A stretch of 64,000 nt of DNA from Bombyx mori (lineage: Eukaryota; Arthropoda; Insecta; Lepidoptera; Bombycidae). Under the pieces are notes generated by a model. That model did no database searches, was not told the origin of the DNA, and saw only the letters and a program-made list of their open reading frames with translations. A program made the translations under genes and the position numbers. Position 1 is the stretch's first letter. Each line of letters begins with the position of its first letter. Of this stretch, positions 44,801-56,017 are shown one piece after another. Where the stretch lies: the NCBI RefSeq assembly GCF_030269925.1, contig NC_085114.1, positions 15,146,001 to 15,210,000 of the forward strand. The letters run 5' to 3'.

Positions 44801-45042
44801 AAACTCAAATGCCAATTCAATTCATTCATTCGAATGATATGTGTAGTTTTGTAACTAAAATAAAACATTTTGACAGCAAGTTGAACTTTGAATAAATTTA
44901 TCCTTTATTAATTTGGTTATTCTAGTTAGGATCTTACGCTAAAGTAATAAAATTATTGTATAGTCACTAGTCAAATTAATAGGTCGTCATTATGTTGGTA
45001 AAAATTACGTTGAAACATTTCGTCACATAATTTTTTTATTTT

Positions 45043-45302
45043 TGTTTTTATTTTTGTTTATTGCTTAGATGGATGGACGAGCTCACAGCCCACCTGGTGT
45101 TACTGGTGGAGTGGTTACTGGAGCCCATAGACATCTACAACGTAAATGCGCCACCCACCTTGAGATATAAGTTCTAAGATCTCAGTATAGTTACAACGGC
45201 TACCCCACCCTTCGAACCGAAACGCATTACTGCTTCACGGCGGAAATAGGCGGGGTGGTGGTACCTACCTGTGCGGACTCCCAAGAGGTCCTACCACCAG
45301 TG
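45043..45302 (-). repeat. Bm1 SINE, 3' part
   Basis: Minus-oriented, with a small insertion near the tail (GGTGTTACTGGTGGAGTGGT). Ends at CTACCACCAGTG. Confidence 0.9.
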
Positions 45303-46071
45303 AAATAATTACGGATTAAACTAATTAAAGGAAATATTCTTGAAAACAGTATTCTTTCTCATCAAATTCGAAGTTTATATTAAATTAAACTCAAAGACTT
45401 CCGAAATCTTAATTACGTCGATAGAACATCAGTCCCGCTATCCAGGCAAGGTCAGGCCAGGCTTGCGTAATTTCTTCCAAACACACCAAAAGCACCAATC
45501 ATAATAATAACTGATGATTGTGTACTTCAATGGTTGCAATTAAATAACACTTGAATTGCGCTCTAAGCCATCGAAATGTCGGAGAACGGGGGTGTGAAGT
45601 GGCGAAGGGGAGGGGTGAGGCAGCCAAAAATCTAGTCTGACTGGGTTTTGGTAGTGCAACGCACTTTCCGATGCCGGTGCGAGAGGCTAAGAGCTGAATG
45701 GAGCAGATTGTTCTAGAATTTTTTGGATTTTTTTGTGTGGTACTCTGATGACAGGACGTATCTTGAACTTGTACTTGAAGACCATCTTGCTTAATCCTGC
45801 TGGGAGCTAGTCATGCCATTATTTGTGAAGCGTCCATCCATATATAGTTTGCTTGAGTAATCTCTATTGACAAAATAAAAGTAATGGAAGAATAGGCAGA
45901 CCTAACGCCTAATTAGGTTTTTCTTTCACCCAAACTTATAAATGAACAAAGAAAATACTGGAGATACAAATGAAAAGCCACTGAAAACCGATAAAACCCA
46001 GAAAGACGAAAGCAAATTCATCGTTAATCAATTAAACTTTGACGCAATAGACGCAGTAATTAACTGAAATT

Positions 46072-46289
46072 ATTCAAGTGGAAGTGGTCCGGCCACATAT
46101 TCCGTTGAACTGACTATGGGAGGAGCACAAAAGTACTGGACTAGAGACCTCGTACTGGACGTGGCTCGTAACGTTCAAAACAACGAATGAAGCTGGTAAG
46201 TACTGGATGCGTAAGGCAAGAGACCGAAAAGAATGGAGTGCATATGAAGAGACTTACTTACAAAATTGGATGGACACGGTTTGAAGAAA
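46072..46289 (+). mobile_element. RTE-like LINE, C-terminal relic
   Basis: Frame with two stops and one shift: KWKWSGHIFR*TDYGRSTKV, later YWMRKARDRKEWSAYEETYL and QNWMDTV before the stop. These are the closing blocks of endonuclease/reverse transcriptase LINEs. It is old and 5' truncated. Confidence 0.6.
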
Positions 46290-46612
46290 TATTTATTCAA
46301 GAGCTAACTTTCCAAGCTAGTAGCTGGTCTGCACAAATTTAATTAGCAAATTTAAATCTGCTATTAAAAACAGCTGCAGTCCATTTCTGTTCTGTCGTTA
46401 GATATTCGGTACTGAGAGTAGGCGCGCGGGCGCATCTAAAAACTGCAACCCGATTGCAAGAGGCTGCGGGGAGGGGCACTGCAGTGGGGGGAGGGAAATA
46501 AGAAAAAACAAACCGCCGCCGAATCCGGGCGTCGACCGGCCGTTGACCTCGTGCCCTAACTTAGGTCTAACTTGAAGTCTAGTGCTTTACTTAGCACGTG
46601 GGCGTGATGACA

Positions 46613-46938
46613 CCGGTTTTATTTGATGACGGTACTGGCTTTGAGATTTGAAAGGTTCATGCCTGTTTCAGAGGTTTACGTTTAGGTGATTCTTTTGCTT
46701 TTTTAAAGATTTTAGTTGCTTCAATAGAAAACTGGGCGTCCATGCATTTCCATGCATTGCCTATTGAAGAAATCTCTACTGAGTCGCTTTCTCTTCCTGA
46801 ACAAAAAGCCGAATGCTGTTGTTGATATGGCCGAAATCTAGCTTGGAAGGGTGCTTCGATTGGATTTAAAGTCCCAGTCATGGAAACTGAGGGACTACAG
46901 GGTGAAGGCTGGTAGGAGTAACATTCTAGTTGTAAGCT
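46613..46938 (-). CDS. Possible nested minus-strand terminal exon, unknown protein
   Basis: The open frame runs from 46938 down to a stop at 46657, with Met at 46881. The product is 93 residues if read from the AG at 46939-46940. It is not low-complexity: a Ser/Pro-rich start (YSYQPSPCSPSVSMTGTLNP), a mixed middle containing a Gln run and Trp-Lys-Cys, and a basic Lys-rich end. It does not resemble any transposon protein I know. AATAAA on the minus strand lies about 40 bases past the stop (near 46616). Against it, the upstream acceptor lacks a pyrimidine tract and I find no partner exon. If real, it is the last exon of a gene nested in intron 3 on the opposite strand. It could equally be a chance frame or a retrocopy. 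Confidence 0.3.
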
Positions 46939-48749
46939 CTGTCTTCAAGTACATATATTTTTTTTTTTTACAAATGCAGTAGTATAGCATAGTACACATT
47001 AATTAAACACACTAAAAAGCAAAATCCGTATTTGCTTTTGATCAGATAACTTTTTTTTTCTGTTATTTCGATTTAAAAATCAAACTACGACGAACTGATC
47101 CTGATGAAGTGTCTACAAGATCTATTTGAAAGGATATCATTATAGATAGACCAATAGATAAAGCTAATCTAAGAAGCTCCTTGTTTTTTGAAATCGATTT
47201 TAATCTTTTAAGTATAATTGAATTGAGAACCGCCTCTGTCATTTAATTTGAATCTATTGTGTGTGTGCCTTGGGGTGTTTTAAATTAGTAAAAGTCATAT
47301 GTATGTCGGTAACAATAAGTTCAAAAAGCGTGTGGTCAAGTGGATCGTTAGCTGGTAGGCATTGTGGTGGTACTTTCTGTTTCATAGCGAGTTCTTGTTT
47401 GAGTCACTTAAAAAAATCCTGCTTATTGTGAATAGTAATTTGCTCCCTAATCTAGACTAGACTCTTTTTGTCTATTCCTATAAAAAAAATGTCCCCAAGC
47501 TATTGAATGGCAGTTGATTTTCATCCTTAAGAAAATTGTAATAAGATCAAGATTCATAAATATAAGCTTATTGCAAATAAAAAAAAAACCGAATTGCGTT
47601 CGATTTTCAAATTTATTCCTTACGTTCACTTATAGTAAATTACTTATCGGAGTTTAGTCCTTGCATGGTTGTAGATAAAGATCATATTAGTTCATATTTA
47701 CGTTCAGGGCTAGGCGTATGATTTTTTTTGTTATTTCCCAGTTACCACAAACTGCGTTAAGGAAGTTCGTTCTAATAATAATATTAATAGTTTTCATAAG
47801 AATTCATAAGGTCATCAAGGTTAAAGAAATACAAATTTAATTACCTCATATAAATATCAACATCTTAAGATTTCTAGAATAATCCATAGCAGTTTCAGGA
47901 CAAAATTGCTTGTTATAACCTTTAAGCAAATACGTATAATTAAAATCTGTATACATTAAAATGCACTGATAAAATGTAATTTAAACTCCATCAAAGTTGC
48001 TTACACCTGGCCCAAGCTTCATTAGTTGTCAAAAATTCAAAAGATTTCAATATTAAATGTTCCTTTTTATCTTTACACCAAAACACAGTAAAGATAAATT
48101 TGAACCTTAACTTTTAAGTGATATAACTTATTTTACATTAAACTAATTCAATGAATTTTGTAAATAAACGAAAATAATTCTATCGCATTGAATCGTGAAT
48201 CACCAGTGTATTAAGAACTCCCGCACGCCCCACTTTCCCTTGTATGTTCTAAAAAACGAAGCTGCGTTGCAATTTTAGAGGTCTCGACGAAATGGATATT
48301 TTTATGGCTTGTGCGGATTGCATTATGGTGCAGTTTATGAAATGCAGCGAATTATTTAGTTATTGCATTAGTATTGGAGTCCGTAGAGGTTGTGGCCTAT
48401 GTAACATCTACTTTAATACGTTTAGTCGTCTTGGGTTGGTATTATAAAGTCTTTGCAAACACAAACGGACATAAAGTTTTTATTTAAGACGAACACAAAA
48501 TATAGAAAGAAGGAGAAAGTAAACAAGAAATAGATAGTCCAAGCAACACAAGCAGGTACACGAAACAAAAAGCAATAATTAAAAGGCGTAGTCCAGAAAG
48601 AATAACACGGGATGCGCGCTCACAAGTCAGATTTCGACTGGTGGCGGTGGATCGGTAAAAATGCGACGACCGGTTCGTCTATGCACCGATGTACTCGCGA
48701 AATATTATCGCCGCCGCTATACTGCGGTTATCGCCTGAATTTGCTTGTG

Positions 48750-51488
48750 ATTTTTTTTTTTTTTTTTTGTTGCCTTTGTAGGCAGACGGGCATACGGCCC
48801 ACCTGATGGTGAGTGGTTACCGTCGCCCATGGACTTCAGCAATGCCAGGGGCAGAGCCAAGCCGCTGCCTACCGCTTAATACTCTCCATAAGCCTCGTTT
48901 GAAGAAGGACATGTCATAGCGCTCGGGAAACACCGTGGAGGGGAGCTCATTCCATAGCCGGATGGTACGTGGCAAAAAAGATCTCTGGAAACGCACTGTG
49001 GATGACCGCAGTGGCTCCAGGTAGTATGGATGAACTCTACTCCGGTGGCGGGCGGTGCGATGGTAAAAACGAGATGCTGGTATCATCTCGAACAATTCCT
49101 CAGAGCACTCCCCATGGAACATACGGTACAAAATACAGAGGGAACCGAAGTCCCTCCGCAGACCCAGAGGCTCCAAACGATCCGAGAGAATGGGATTATC
49201 GACAATCCGAACGGCCCTCCTCTGTATGGAGTCAAATGGAAGAAGCTGGTATTTGGGAGCCCCGGCCCAGAGATGGGAGCAGTACTCCACGCGAGGCCGG
49301 ACTTGTGCTTTATAAAGCAAAAGTCTTTGTCCAGGCGTGAAGTACCTCTGTTCGCTCTGTTGAGGACTCCCAGCATTTTGGACGCCAACTTGGCTTTGCC
49401 TTCCAAATGACTCCGAAACTGGACATCGCTCGAAATGTCGACCCCAAGTATCCCGATACTCTCGGAAGGTTGCAGGGATACTCCTTGGAATTGCGGCGCC
49501 ATGACAAAGGGGTCCTTCTTCGCAGTGAACGCGCAAACTTGTGTCTTTATCGGGTTGAATTGAACCAAGTTCAATTCACCCCATTCGGAGACTCGCCCCA
49601 GAGAGTTCTCCACTTCAGACACAAGTTTTGATCGTCTCTCTTGCACCACGCTCCGAGAGAGACTCTGATGGCCGATATATCGCGCATCCCCCGTGCTATC
49701 ATCTGCATAGCAATGCATGCCATCAATAGACAGCATGTCATTGATATACAGGATGAAAAGCGTGGGGGAGAGCACCGAACCTTGTGGAACGCCAGCGTTA
49801 ATGGTCATGGTATCAGAACAGTCACCGTCTACAACGACCGTGATGCTCCGCCCATCCAAAAAGCTAGCGATCCACTTGCAGAGACCCTCGGGGATTCCGT
49901 AAGATGGTAACTTCGATAGAAGTGCCCTATGCCAGACCCTGTCAAAGGCCTTCGCGATATCAAGGCTCACAGCAAGAGCCTCGCCCTTGCTCTCCAAGGC
50001 TTCAGCCCACCTGTGAGTAAGGTATACAAGAAGATCGCCAGCTGAGCGACCGTGACGGAAACCGTACTGTCGGTCACTGATCAGCTGGCGATCTTCAAGA
50101 TACTTCAGGAGTTGTATATTTATAATTCGCTCCATCACCTTGGAAAGCAAGGAAGTTATCGCGATAGGCCTATAGCTCGATGGGTCCGACCGGTCACCCT
50201 TCTTGGGGATAGGGTGGACGTGGGCGGTCTTCCATGAAGACGGAACCCTGTTAGTGCAATAAGAGAGGCGATAAAACGCGTTAGCGCAGGTGTCAGCTCA
50301 GGGGCGCACGTTTTCAAAACCACTGCGGGGATGCCGTCTGGCCCACTCGACTTATGGACGTCCAGGAGTCGGAGCTCCCGCCTGACTGCATACTGTGTGA
50401 AGCAGATATCCGGCAGGGAGCTATCACACCGGGGGATGTTCGGTGGTGTGGCACCCCCGTCGTCCACAGTCGAGTTCGAGGCGAAGAGTTTGACCAGAAG
50501 GTCAGCCTTCTCTTTCACGCTGTGGGCCAGATTGTCATCGGACTTGCGCAGTGGTGGGAGACTAGACCTGCAGAAGTTTCCTTCTGCAGCTTTGGCGAGC
50601 GACCAAAAAGCACGGCTCCCGGAGGGATAGCTCTTCAATCGCTCGCCAACTCTAGCGACGTGCTCCGACTTCGCCTTGGCAATTACCTTCTTGTAGGACC
50701 TGGAAGCGGCGTTATATTTCCGCCTTTCCCCTGAGATGTTAGGATCCCGACGTCTCCTGGCATTATCCCATGCCACGTATGCGGACCGCTTGAGGTGTGC
50801 AGCATCCCTGCTGGCATTGTTATACCAGGGTCTGCTGCGACCCCCAACGGGCACTTCAGAGGAGGGAATAAACAATTCCATCCCCTGGAGCACCACGTCT
50901 TTAAGACGGTCCGCATAGATGTCAGGATCAGCAGAGCAGAACCGCCCATGGGTAGGATGCGTAAAATTCACGCAATCCATCCCAATCTGCTGACATATAC
51001 CGCCAAACTCTTCGATACCTGGTCGTCGTTCGACGATCAGGACGAGAGAGTGGTACGGCAGCACGAATAAGGCAGTGATCAGACGATCCAAGCGGAGCGT
51101 CGACCACCACACTGTATCCGGCCGGATCTGTGGTCAGCAGAAGGTCCAACAAAGAAGGCTCGTGCCCCTCGATATCTGGGACACGGGTGGGCTGTGTCAC
51201 CAGCTGGGAGAAGCCGTAGGCCAAGGCGAAATCGTAGGCAGTCCGACCCGGGAGGTCAGTGGTTCTGGACCCCAACCACTCTTGGTGGTGAGCGTTAAAG
51301 TCTCCAAGAACCACCACCTCCGCAGATGGGTACTGCTCAAGCACGCGGTTAGTCCCCTCTTGCACATGCTCAAACAGAGCTGAACCTGCATCACTGCTGT
51401 GGGACCTGTACAGGCACGCGTAGATTCGGCTACGGCCCCCGTGATCTACGCGCAGCCACAAGAGGGACAGGTCCCGTTGTTCGAGGCG
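48750..51488 (-). mobile_element. Jockey-like non-LTR retrotransposon (2.7 kb, 5' truncated)
   Basis: Minus-oriented LINE: T-run at 48752-48767 (its poly(A)), 3' tail 48768-48830, then coding sequence to about 51488, where homology stops mid-endonuclease. Three other copies of its 3' part lie in the window (29838-30272, 62228-62592, 61548-61671) plus shorter tails. A shared truncated end and A-run are expected of LINE insertion. Confidence 0.88.
48817..51488 (-). pseudogene. Endonuclease/reverse transcriptase of Jockey-like LINE, frameshifted
   Basis: Four overlapping minus-strand frames make one polyprotein. 51488-50928: apurinic-type endonuclease C-terminal half, with VVLGDFNAHHQEW and a later SSDHCLI motif. 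51112-50156: linker and fingers region. 50150-49083: reverse transcriptase palm with SLDIAKAFDRV, NAGVPQGSVLSPTLF and the catalytic YADD at about 49698-49709. 49536-48817: thumb and C-terminal region. At least three frameshifts (near 51.0, 50.15 and 49.35 kb) separate them, so no functional product is made, though few stops occur within each frame. ORF1 (gag-like) is missing because of 5' truncation. Clade placement is from motif memory. Confidence 0.85.
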
Positions 51489-52048
51489 AATTAATTTGGT
51501 TTAGTGTAAATAATGTTTTGTATGATTGTGTGATAAATGAATGTGTTGATATAAAATAAAGTATGTATGTGTTGTTGTGTAGTGTAATTATAATAAAATA
51601 TTATAAAATAAATAAATACATGTGAGTCACCCACATACGTCCATTTGTCGATTCAACGTTTCTAACTAAAGGACCTTAGATTATTTTGACCTCGATACCA
51701 AAACAAAAATAATACTAATAAATTATTGTAATCATTTAAAGGAAAAATACACAGTAAACAAATACTTCGAATATCATTTAGTAATGCTATTTTATCGCCC
51801 AAGTGCTCACGGTACACCAGTTAACATAAAGTCATGGTCCTAACTAGATAGGAGTGTTATTCGTCTAATGGATATTTGGTGATGGCATGTACCAACTGGG
51901 ATTTCGATCTTATACAAGGCTCCAACTCTTCTATGTTCAGCGCTCAATTCACATGAATTTTCTGGTGGTACGGGTGTCATGAGTTTGCACAAGTAGCATT
52001 ATATTTGGACAAAATTGTATGCTTACCTAAATGAATATTGTATTAGGA

Positions 52049-52223
52049 TTTACTGGTAGGACGTCTTGTGAGTCCGCCCGGGTAGGTACCACCGCCCTGC
52101 CTATTTCTGCCGTGAAGCTGTAACGCGTTTCGGTTTGAAGGGTAGGACAGCCGTTTTACTGTAAAAACTGAAACCTTAGAACTATTATTTCAAGATAGGT
52201 GGCGGCAAGCAACAAAAAAAAAA
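52049..52223 (+). repeat. Bm1 SINE, truncated both ends
   Basis: TTACTGGTAGGACGTCTTG start. It stops after GATAGGTGGCGGC and goes straight to an A-run, so the usual 3' tail is missing. Confidence 0.85.
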
Positions 52224-52846
52224 CCGCAAAAGACCTAAACTACGCAATTGGCCTAAGAATGCTTTCAGTACAATAAGCACCGATAGCAGATACGAGTCTG
52301 AAGTTGTATTCACATAGTATTTTCCTCCCTAAGCCCTCCCCTCCCTAAGCAGTCTCCCTAAACAGCTATACGAGCAACATTTTTATATGACCATCCAAGA
52401 ATAAATAGTGGTATATCAGGAAATTGAGATCACTACTATCCATCAAGAATTCCTATTTAATTTTAACAATTTCATAAATTTATTAACACGCTACCGCTTG
52501 TAAATTGTACCGTCAGTCGAGCGGAGGTGAACGATTCGTCAGTGCACAAGTCATTAGCGTCCAAAAATGCTTTCGTGTAAATAGAATGAATGTTATTTCT
52601 TTGTTCCTTCATTGAGGTCAAGTCGTTGCTCCAACGTGCAAGATTTAGGCTTAAGATCCAATATAAAATGGTCCCAGCGAATTCGGTGCTCGCATCCTTA
52701 CTTCAATATACAGTCTAGATTCATGATACAGATGTTTATTATTAGTTTCATCGTAGCTTAAGTAATAAGACGTCTATATAGCGAGTGATATGACTATGCC
52801 CGTGTTGGAATCTATTTTTGTAAGGAAATTTTCATTTAAATTGTGT

Positions 52847-53150
52847 ATTTTTTATTTTATTGCTTAGGCGTTAAGTGGTTACCGGAGCCCATAGAGATTT
52901 AAAACGTAAATGCCGCCACCCACCTCGAGATATGAGTTCTAAAGTCTCAGTATAGTTACAACGGCTGCCCCACCCTTCAAACCGAAACGTATTACTGCTT
53001 CACAGCAGAAATAGGTAGGGTGGTGGTACCTACCCGTGCGGACTCACATAGGGTCCTACCATCAGTAATTACGCAAATTATAATTTGTCGGGTTTGATTT
53101 TTATTACACGATGTTATATCATCGTGGAAGTCAATCGTGAACGTTTATCT
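52847..53150 (-). repeat. Bm1 SINE, most of body
   Basis: Minus-oriented. The T-rich start has lost part of the tail (CTTAGGCGTTAAGTGG), and the copy extends to the GGAAGTCAATCGTGAACG block. Confidence 0.88.
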
Positions 53151-53192
53151 CTGTTACTCTACCTTGAACCAGCCATTGTATATAATACTAGC

Positions 53193-53231
53193 GAGACTAA
53201 CGAACAGCAATTCATTTTTATATATATAGAT
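53193..53231 (-). mobile_element. Helitron-like 5' end fragment, family D
   Basis: Complement of TCTATATATATAAAAATGAA...GTTAGTCTCGCT, about 39 bases. Confidence 0.5.
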
Positions 53232-53640
53232 ATATTCGAGTATACTCGATAGTATAGTAGTCTAATATTCATTTTGTTTTGAGTTAGGTGGCACTAACCC
53301 CGGACCATCATGAGATTCGTGAGAGCTTCATGAATCTGTTAAATCACGCGAGTAATTTAAGTTTCGTTTAATATCTTAATGCGACTTTTTGTTTTTAACG
53401 ATCAGCAATATAACAGTAACTTAAACGTTTACGACGATTATAAAAGTATTGTTTAATAGCTTGTAAAAAGTGACGTGAAACCTTTTTGCTGTTGTTGTTT
53501 TTTTTTAAGCGTCACAAAGATTAATCTGTGCTCGTAATTTTTTTATGTAAAATATCGGAATTTTTGGACACTGGAATCGGCAGATTTATGATTGCTGTTT
53601 ATCTTACGTGAGCTCCCTGACGTCTTAATGAGGTTTATAA

Positions 53641-53776
53641 TCAAATCAAATCAAAAAAGTTTTATTCAACATAAATGAAAGTACATACTTGTTGAACGTC
53701 AAAAGAACTACCGCAAATTCACAAGAATTAGCCTCCGTCCTGAGAAGAATTGGCAAGAAACTCAGCGGGCATGTCT
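53641..53776 (+). repeat. LINE-like 3' sequence with T-rich end
   Basis: CAAATCAAAAAAGTTTTATT then TACTTGTTGAACGTCAAAAG and GGCAAGAAACTCAGCGGGC, a combination I associate with lepidopteran LINE 3' regions. The last block also overlaps the repeat X core. Confidence 0.4.
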
Positions 53777-54292
53777 TTTTTTTTTTTTTAATGTTAGATT
53801 TTTTTTTTAATATTACATTTTTTAAATATTAATTTTTACAATAAGTAATTATAACATAACAATTTTACAATATTGAAATGCCCGGAGCGAGCAACTCATT
53901 CCCACTTTGTGCAATCTTCTAGATAATAATAGTTAATCATATATTTAACGGTGTAGTAGGAAAATATTATGTTTTATTTAACTACCTTAAATAGGCAAGT
54001 CATGGAGCACTGAATTACCGCGCTGCCGCCTAATATAAAATGCCGAAATTCGCATTTGAAGACAAAGAAAATATCAAAATGCTGGAATAATACAGCCCAA
54101 GTTGACGTATATTTTTATGTCTCAAGTGTAACGGGTTTGTTAGGATTGTATTCGACTTAATATCGATGCAAATTGAAGAACAGGTGAATAATAGCTCACA
54201 TCTGCGTTAAAAAAAATGTCCGGCTTGGTACCAATCCTTGTAAGCCACAAATTTAGGCTAAATGTATAATGATACCAAATTTTCGGTATAAA

Positions 54293-54700
54293 TCTATATA
54301 TTGATACGTGAAGCAAAAACTTTGGACCCCTTTTTTACGAAAATTGCGCCGTCGAAGGACTATAATATTTATCACACTTATAGAGAATATAGAGAGGGAG
54401 TGCAGAACGTTAATATTTTTTTACAGTTAAGCATAAAAAAATACATTAAATCAATAAAAAAACACTACACTACCGTGTATTTGACACACACGCATATATA
54501 CTCTTTTGTTTATTGCTTAAAGTCTGTCTAATTAAGAATAGATAGATAGTATTGTTTGTCTTCAATATTATTTGTCTATAGTGTAGTCTTGGCGAAATAT
54601 GTGATTAAAAGTGTATTAGTATTTGATAATAGAACCATAATAACGTTCAAACTTATAAATTAAATTAATTATAGTCGAATTTCGACTACTGCGGGACATA
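54293..54700 (+). mobile_element. Helitron-like element, family B
   Basis: TC start after A, full body, intact hairpin AGTCGAATTTCGACT, then CTGCGGGAC. The terminal CTAG is replaced by ATAT. It lies about 260 bp upstream of coding exon 4. Confidence 0.75.
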
Positions 54701-54958
54701 TAATGATATCAAATATTCCAGACAATAAAAATACTTAGCTCCGTTTTCTGTAATTTATATACGTAAACAACATTTGAAGCCCTTAATACCTCTATGTGAA
54801 TTATTATTTTAATAAATATTATTATCCTATGAAAGATTGATTTATTTTCTTCATTGAATGACATGTGAGTCATTTTGTCAAGGAAAAATCTTAAAAAAAA
54901 GGTTTTTCCTTTATTACTATTAAAGATAAATAGACTCATAATTTAAAACCTTTTCCAG

Positions 54959-55090
54959 TTAAAGTCTCCGGCTGAAGATGAAACAGGCGTTAATAGAGTG
55001 GAGAACCGAGAGTCTCCGCCTGGAAATGGATCAATCTTCACAATGACTTTGAAGAACAATCATCTAATAGTCGAAACAGAAGAGAGAAAT
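54959..55090 (+). CDS. Membrane protein, coding exon 4: cytoplasmic segment
   Basis: 132-nt exon of 44 whole codons (residues 267-310), acceptor TTTTCCAG|TT and donor AAAT|GTATGT, phase 0 on both sides. The product is hydrophilic: an acidic-Pro start (LKSPAEDETG), an Arg/Glu/Asn middle, and a more ordered-looking end (FTMTLKNNHLIVETEERN). Because it is symmetric in phase it could be skipped without breaking the frame, so an isoform lacking these residues is possible. The longer read-through frame from 54998 ends inside the following intron and is not a gene. Confidence 0.82.
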
Positions 55091-55241
55091 GTATGTGTTG
55101 ATTTTAGTCTTCTCATTCCCTCTCCTCCTGTAATTATTTGTGGTCGAAGATTTTGTCTTCACTGTTTGTGCCATCTCATGTCATGAGATCGTAGTTGTTT
55201 GTGAACAAGGGCATAGTATGTACTTTTTTTATTATTCTTTA

Positions 55242-55530
55242 CTAGCTGACCCAGCAGACTTCGTAGTACCTCAATCGATAAATAAAAGACCTAAGCTTTT
55301 GTATAAAATAAACTTAGAACAAACAAAAGGAATCCGTCCGACGGGGGACACATCAAGGGAAAAACAAAATTGTTATTTTTATTTAATTCCAAGCATTTTC
55401 ATATTTATTTACCTTTTAAACCTTCTCTGGACTTCCACAAGTAATTCAAGACCAAAATTAGCCAAATCGGTCCAGCCGTTCTCGAGTTTTAGCGAGACTA
55501 ACGAACAGCAATTCATTTTTACATATATAG
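55242..55530 (-). mobile_element. Helitron-like element, family D
   Basis: CTAG after A at the left, complement of the body, 5' end near 55530 with an extra ATATAG repeat. Confidence 0.68.
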
Positions 55531-55645
55531 ATATAGATATAGATTAGAGCCATACACCTATTAGGTTAAGTCGATATACCCTAAAAATTACTGCTGCTGC
55601 CAATGTTAGGACACATTTTTCGTTTTGCAGAGCATGGAAGCTCTT

Positions 55646-55880
55646 TGTTGGGTAGATAAGCTCACGGGCCACCTGGTATTAAACGGACACCGAAGCTCAT
55701 AGATATCAACTACCACCACCACCCAGCTTGAGACATGAGTTCTAAGGCTCGGTTATTACAGTTCAACGCTGCTTCACCCTTCAAACGGAAGCGCATTACT
55801 GCTTCAAGGCAGAAATAGGTAGCGTGGTTGTGCTTATCCGTGCGGGCTGACAAGACTATCCCTTACCACCCCTTCCACCG
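55646..55880 (-). repeat. Degenerate Bm1 SINE
   Basis: The body can be followed from AGATAAGCTCACGGGCCACC to GACAAGACTATCCCTTACCACC with many changes. Confidence 0.65.
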
Positions 55881-56017
55881 GCGCTATTACATGTACAAAT
55901 GAGGTTTGAAAGAGTCTTCACCAGTCGGTCTTCGCTGGTATTAAAATGATTCATAATTCATCTTAATGGTTTCTTGTTACTTTATTAATTGCATAATCTA
56001 TTTCTTTTCTTTTTCAG

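Larger units (their letters stand above)
21806..54958 (+). other. Intron 3 of host gene (33.2 kb)
   Basis: GT at 21806 and AG at 54957-54958. It contains most of the mobile elements in the window, listed separately. I see nothing nameable in 22885-23018, 23741-24421, 24857-25537, 25626-26088, 26311-26741, 26997-27553, 27839-28170, 29191-29673, 32079-32126, 33148-34341 (two runs resembling unclassified repeat tails near 34000-34330), 35203-35515, 35941-36819, 38401-39025, 39421-39837, 40183-40794, 41790-42049, 42528-42930, 43464-43974, 44801-45042, 45303-46071, 46291-46612, 46940-48749, 51488-52048, 52224-52846, 53232-53640 and 53776-54292. 46300-48700 is the longest stretch with few repeats. 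Confidence 0.75.
55091..56017 (+). other. Intron 4 of host gene (0.93 kb)
   Basis: GT at 55091, pyrimidine-rich tract TTTCTTTTCTTTTTCAG ending 56017. It holds one inverted Helitron-like copy and a degraded Bm1. Confidence 0.85.

Noticed and set aside
49030..51383. Several + strand frames of 60-126 codons across the LINE
   Set aside because: All are antisense shadows of the minus-strand endonuclease/reverse transcriptase.
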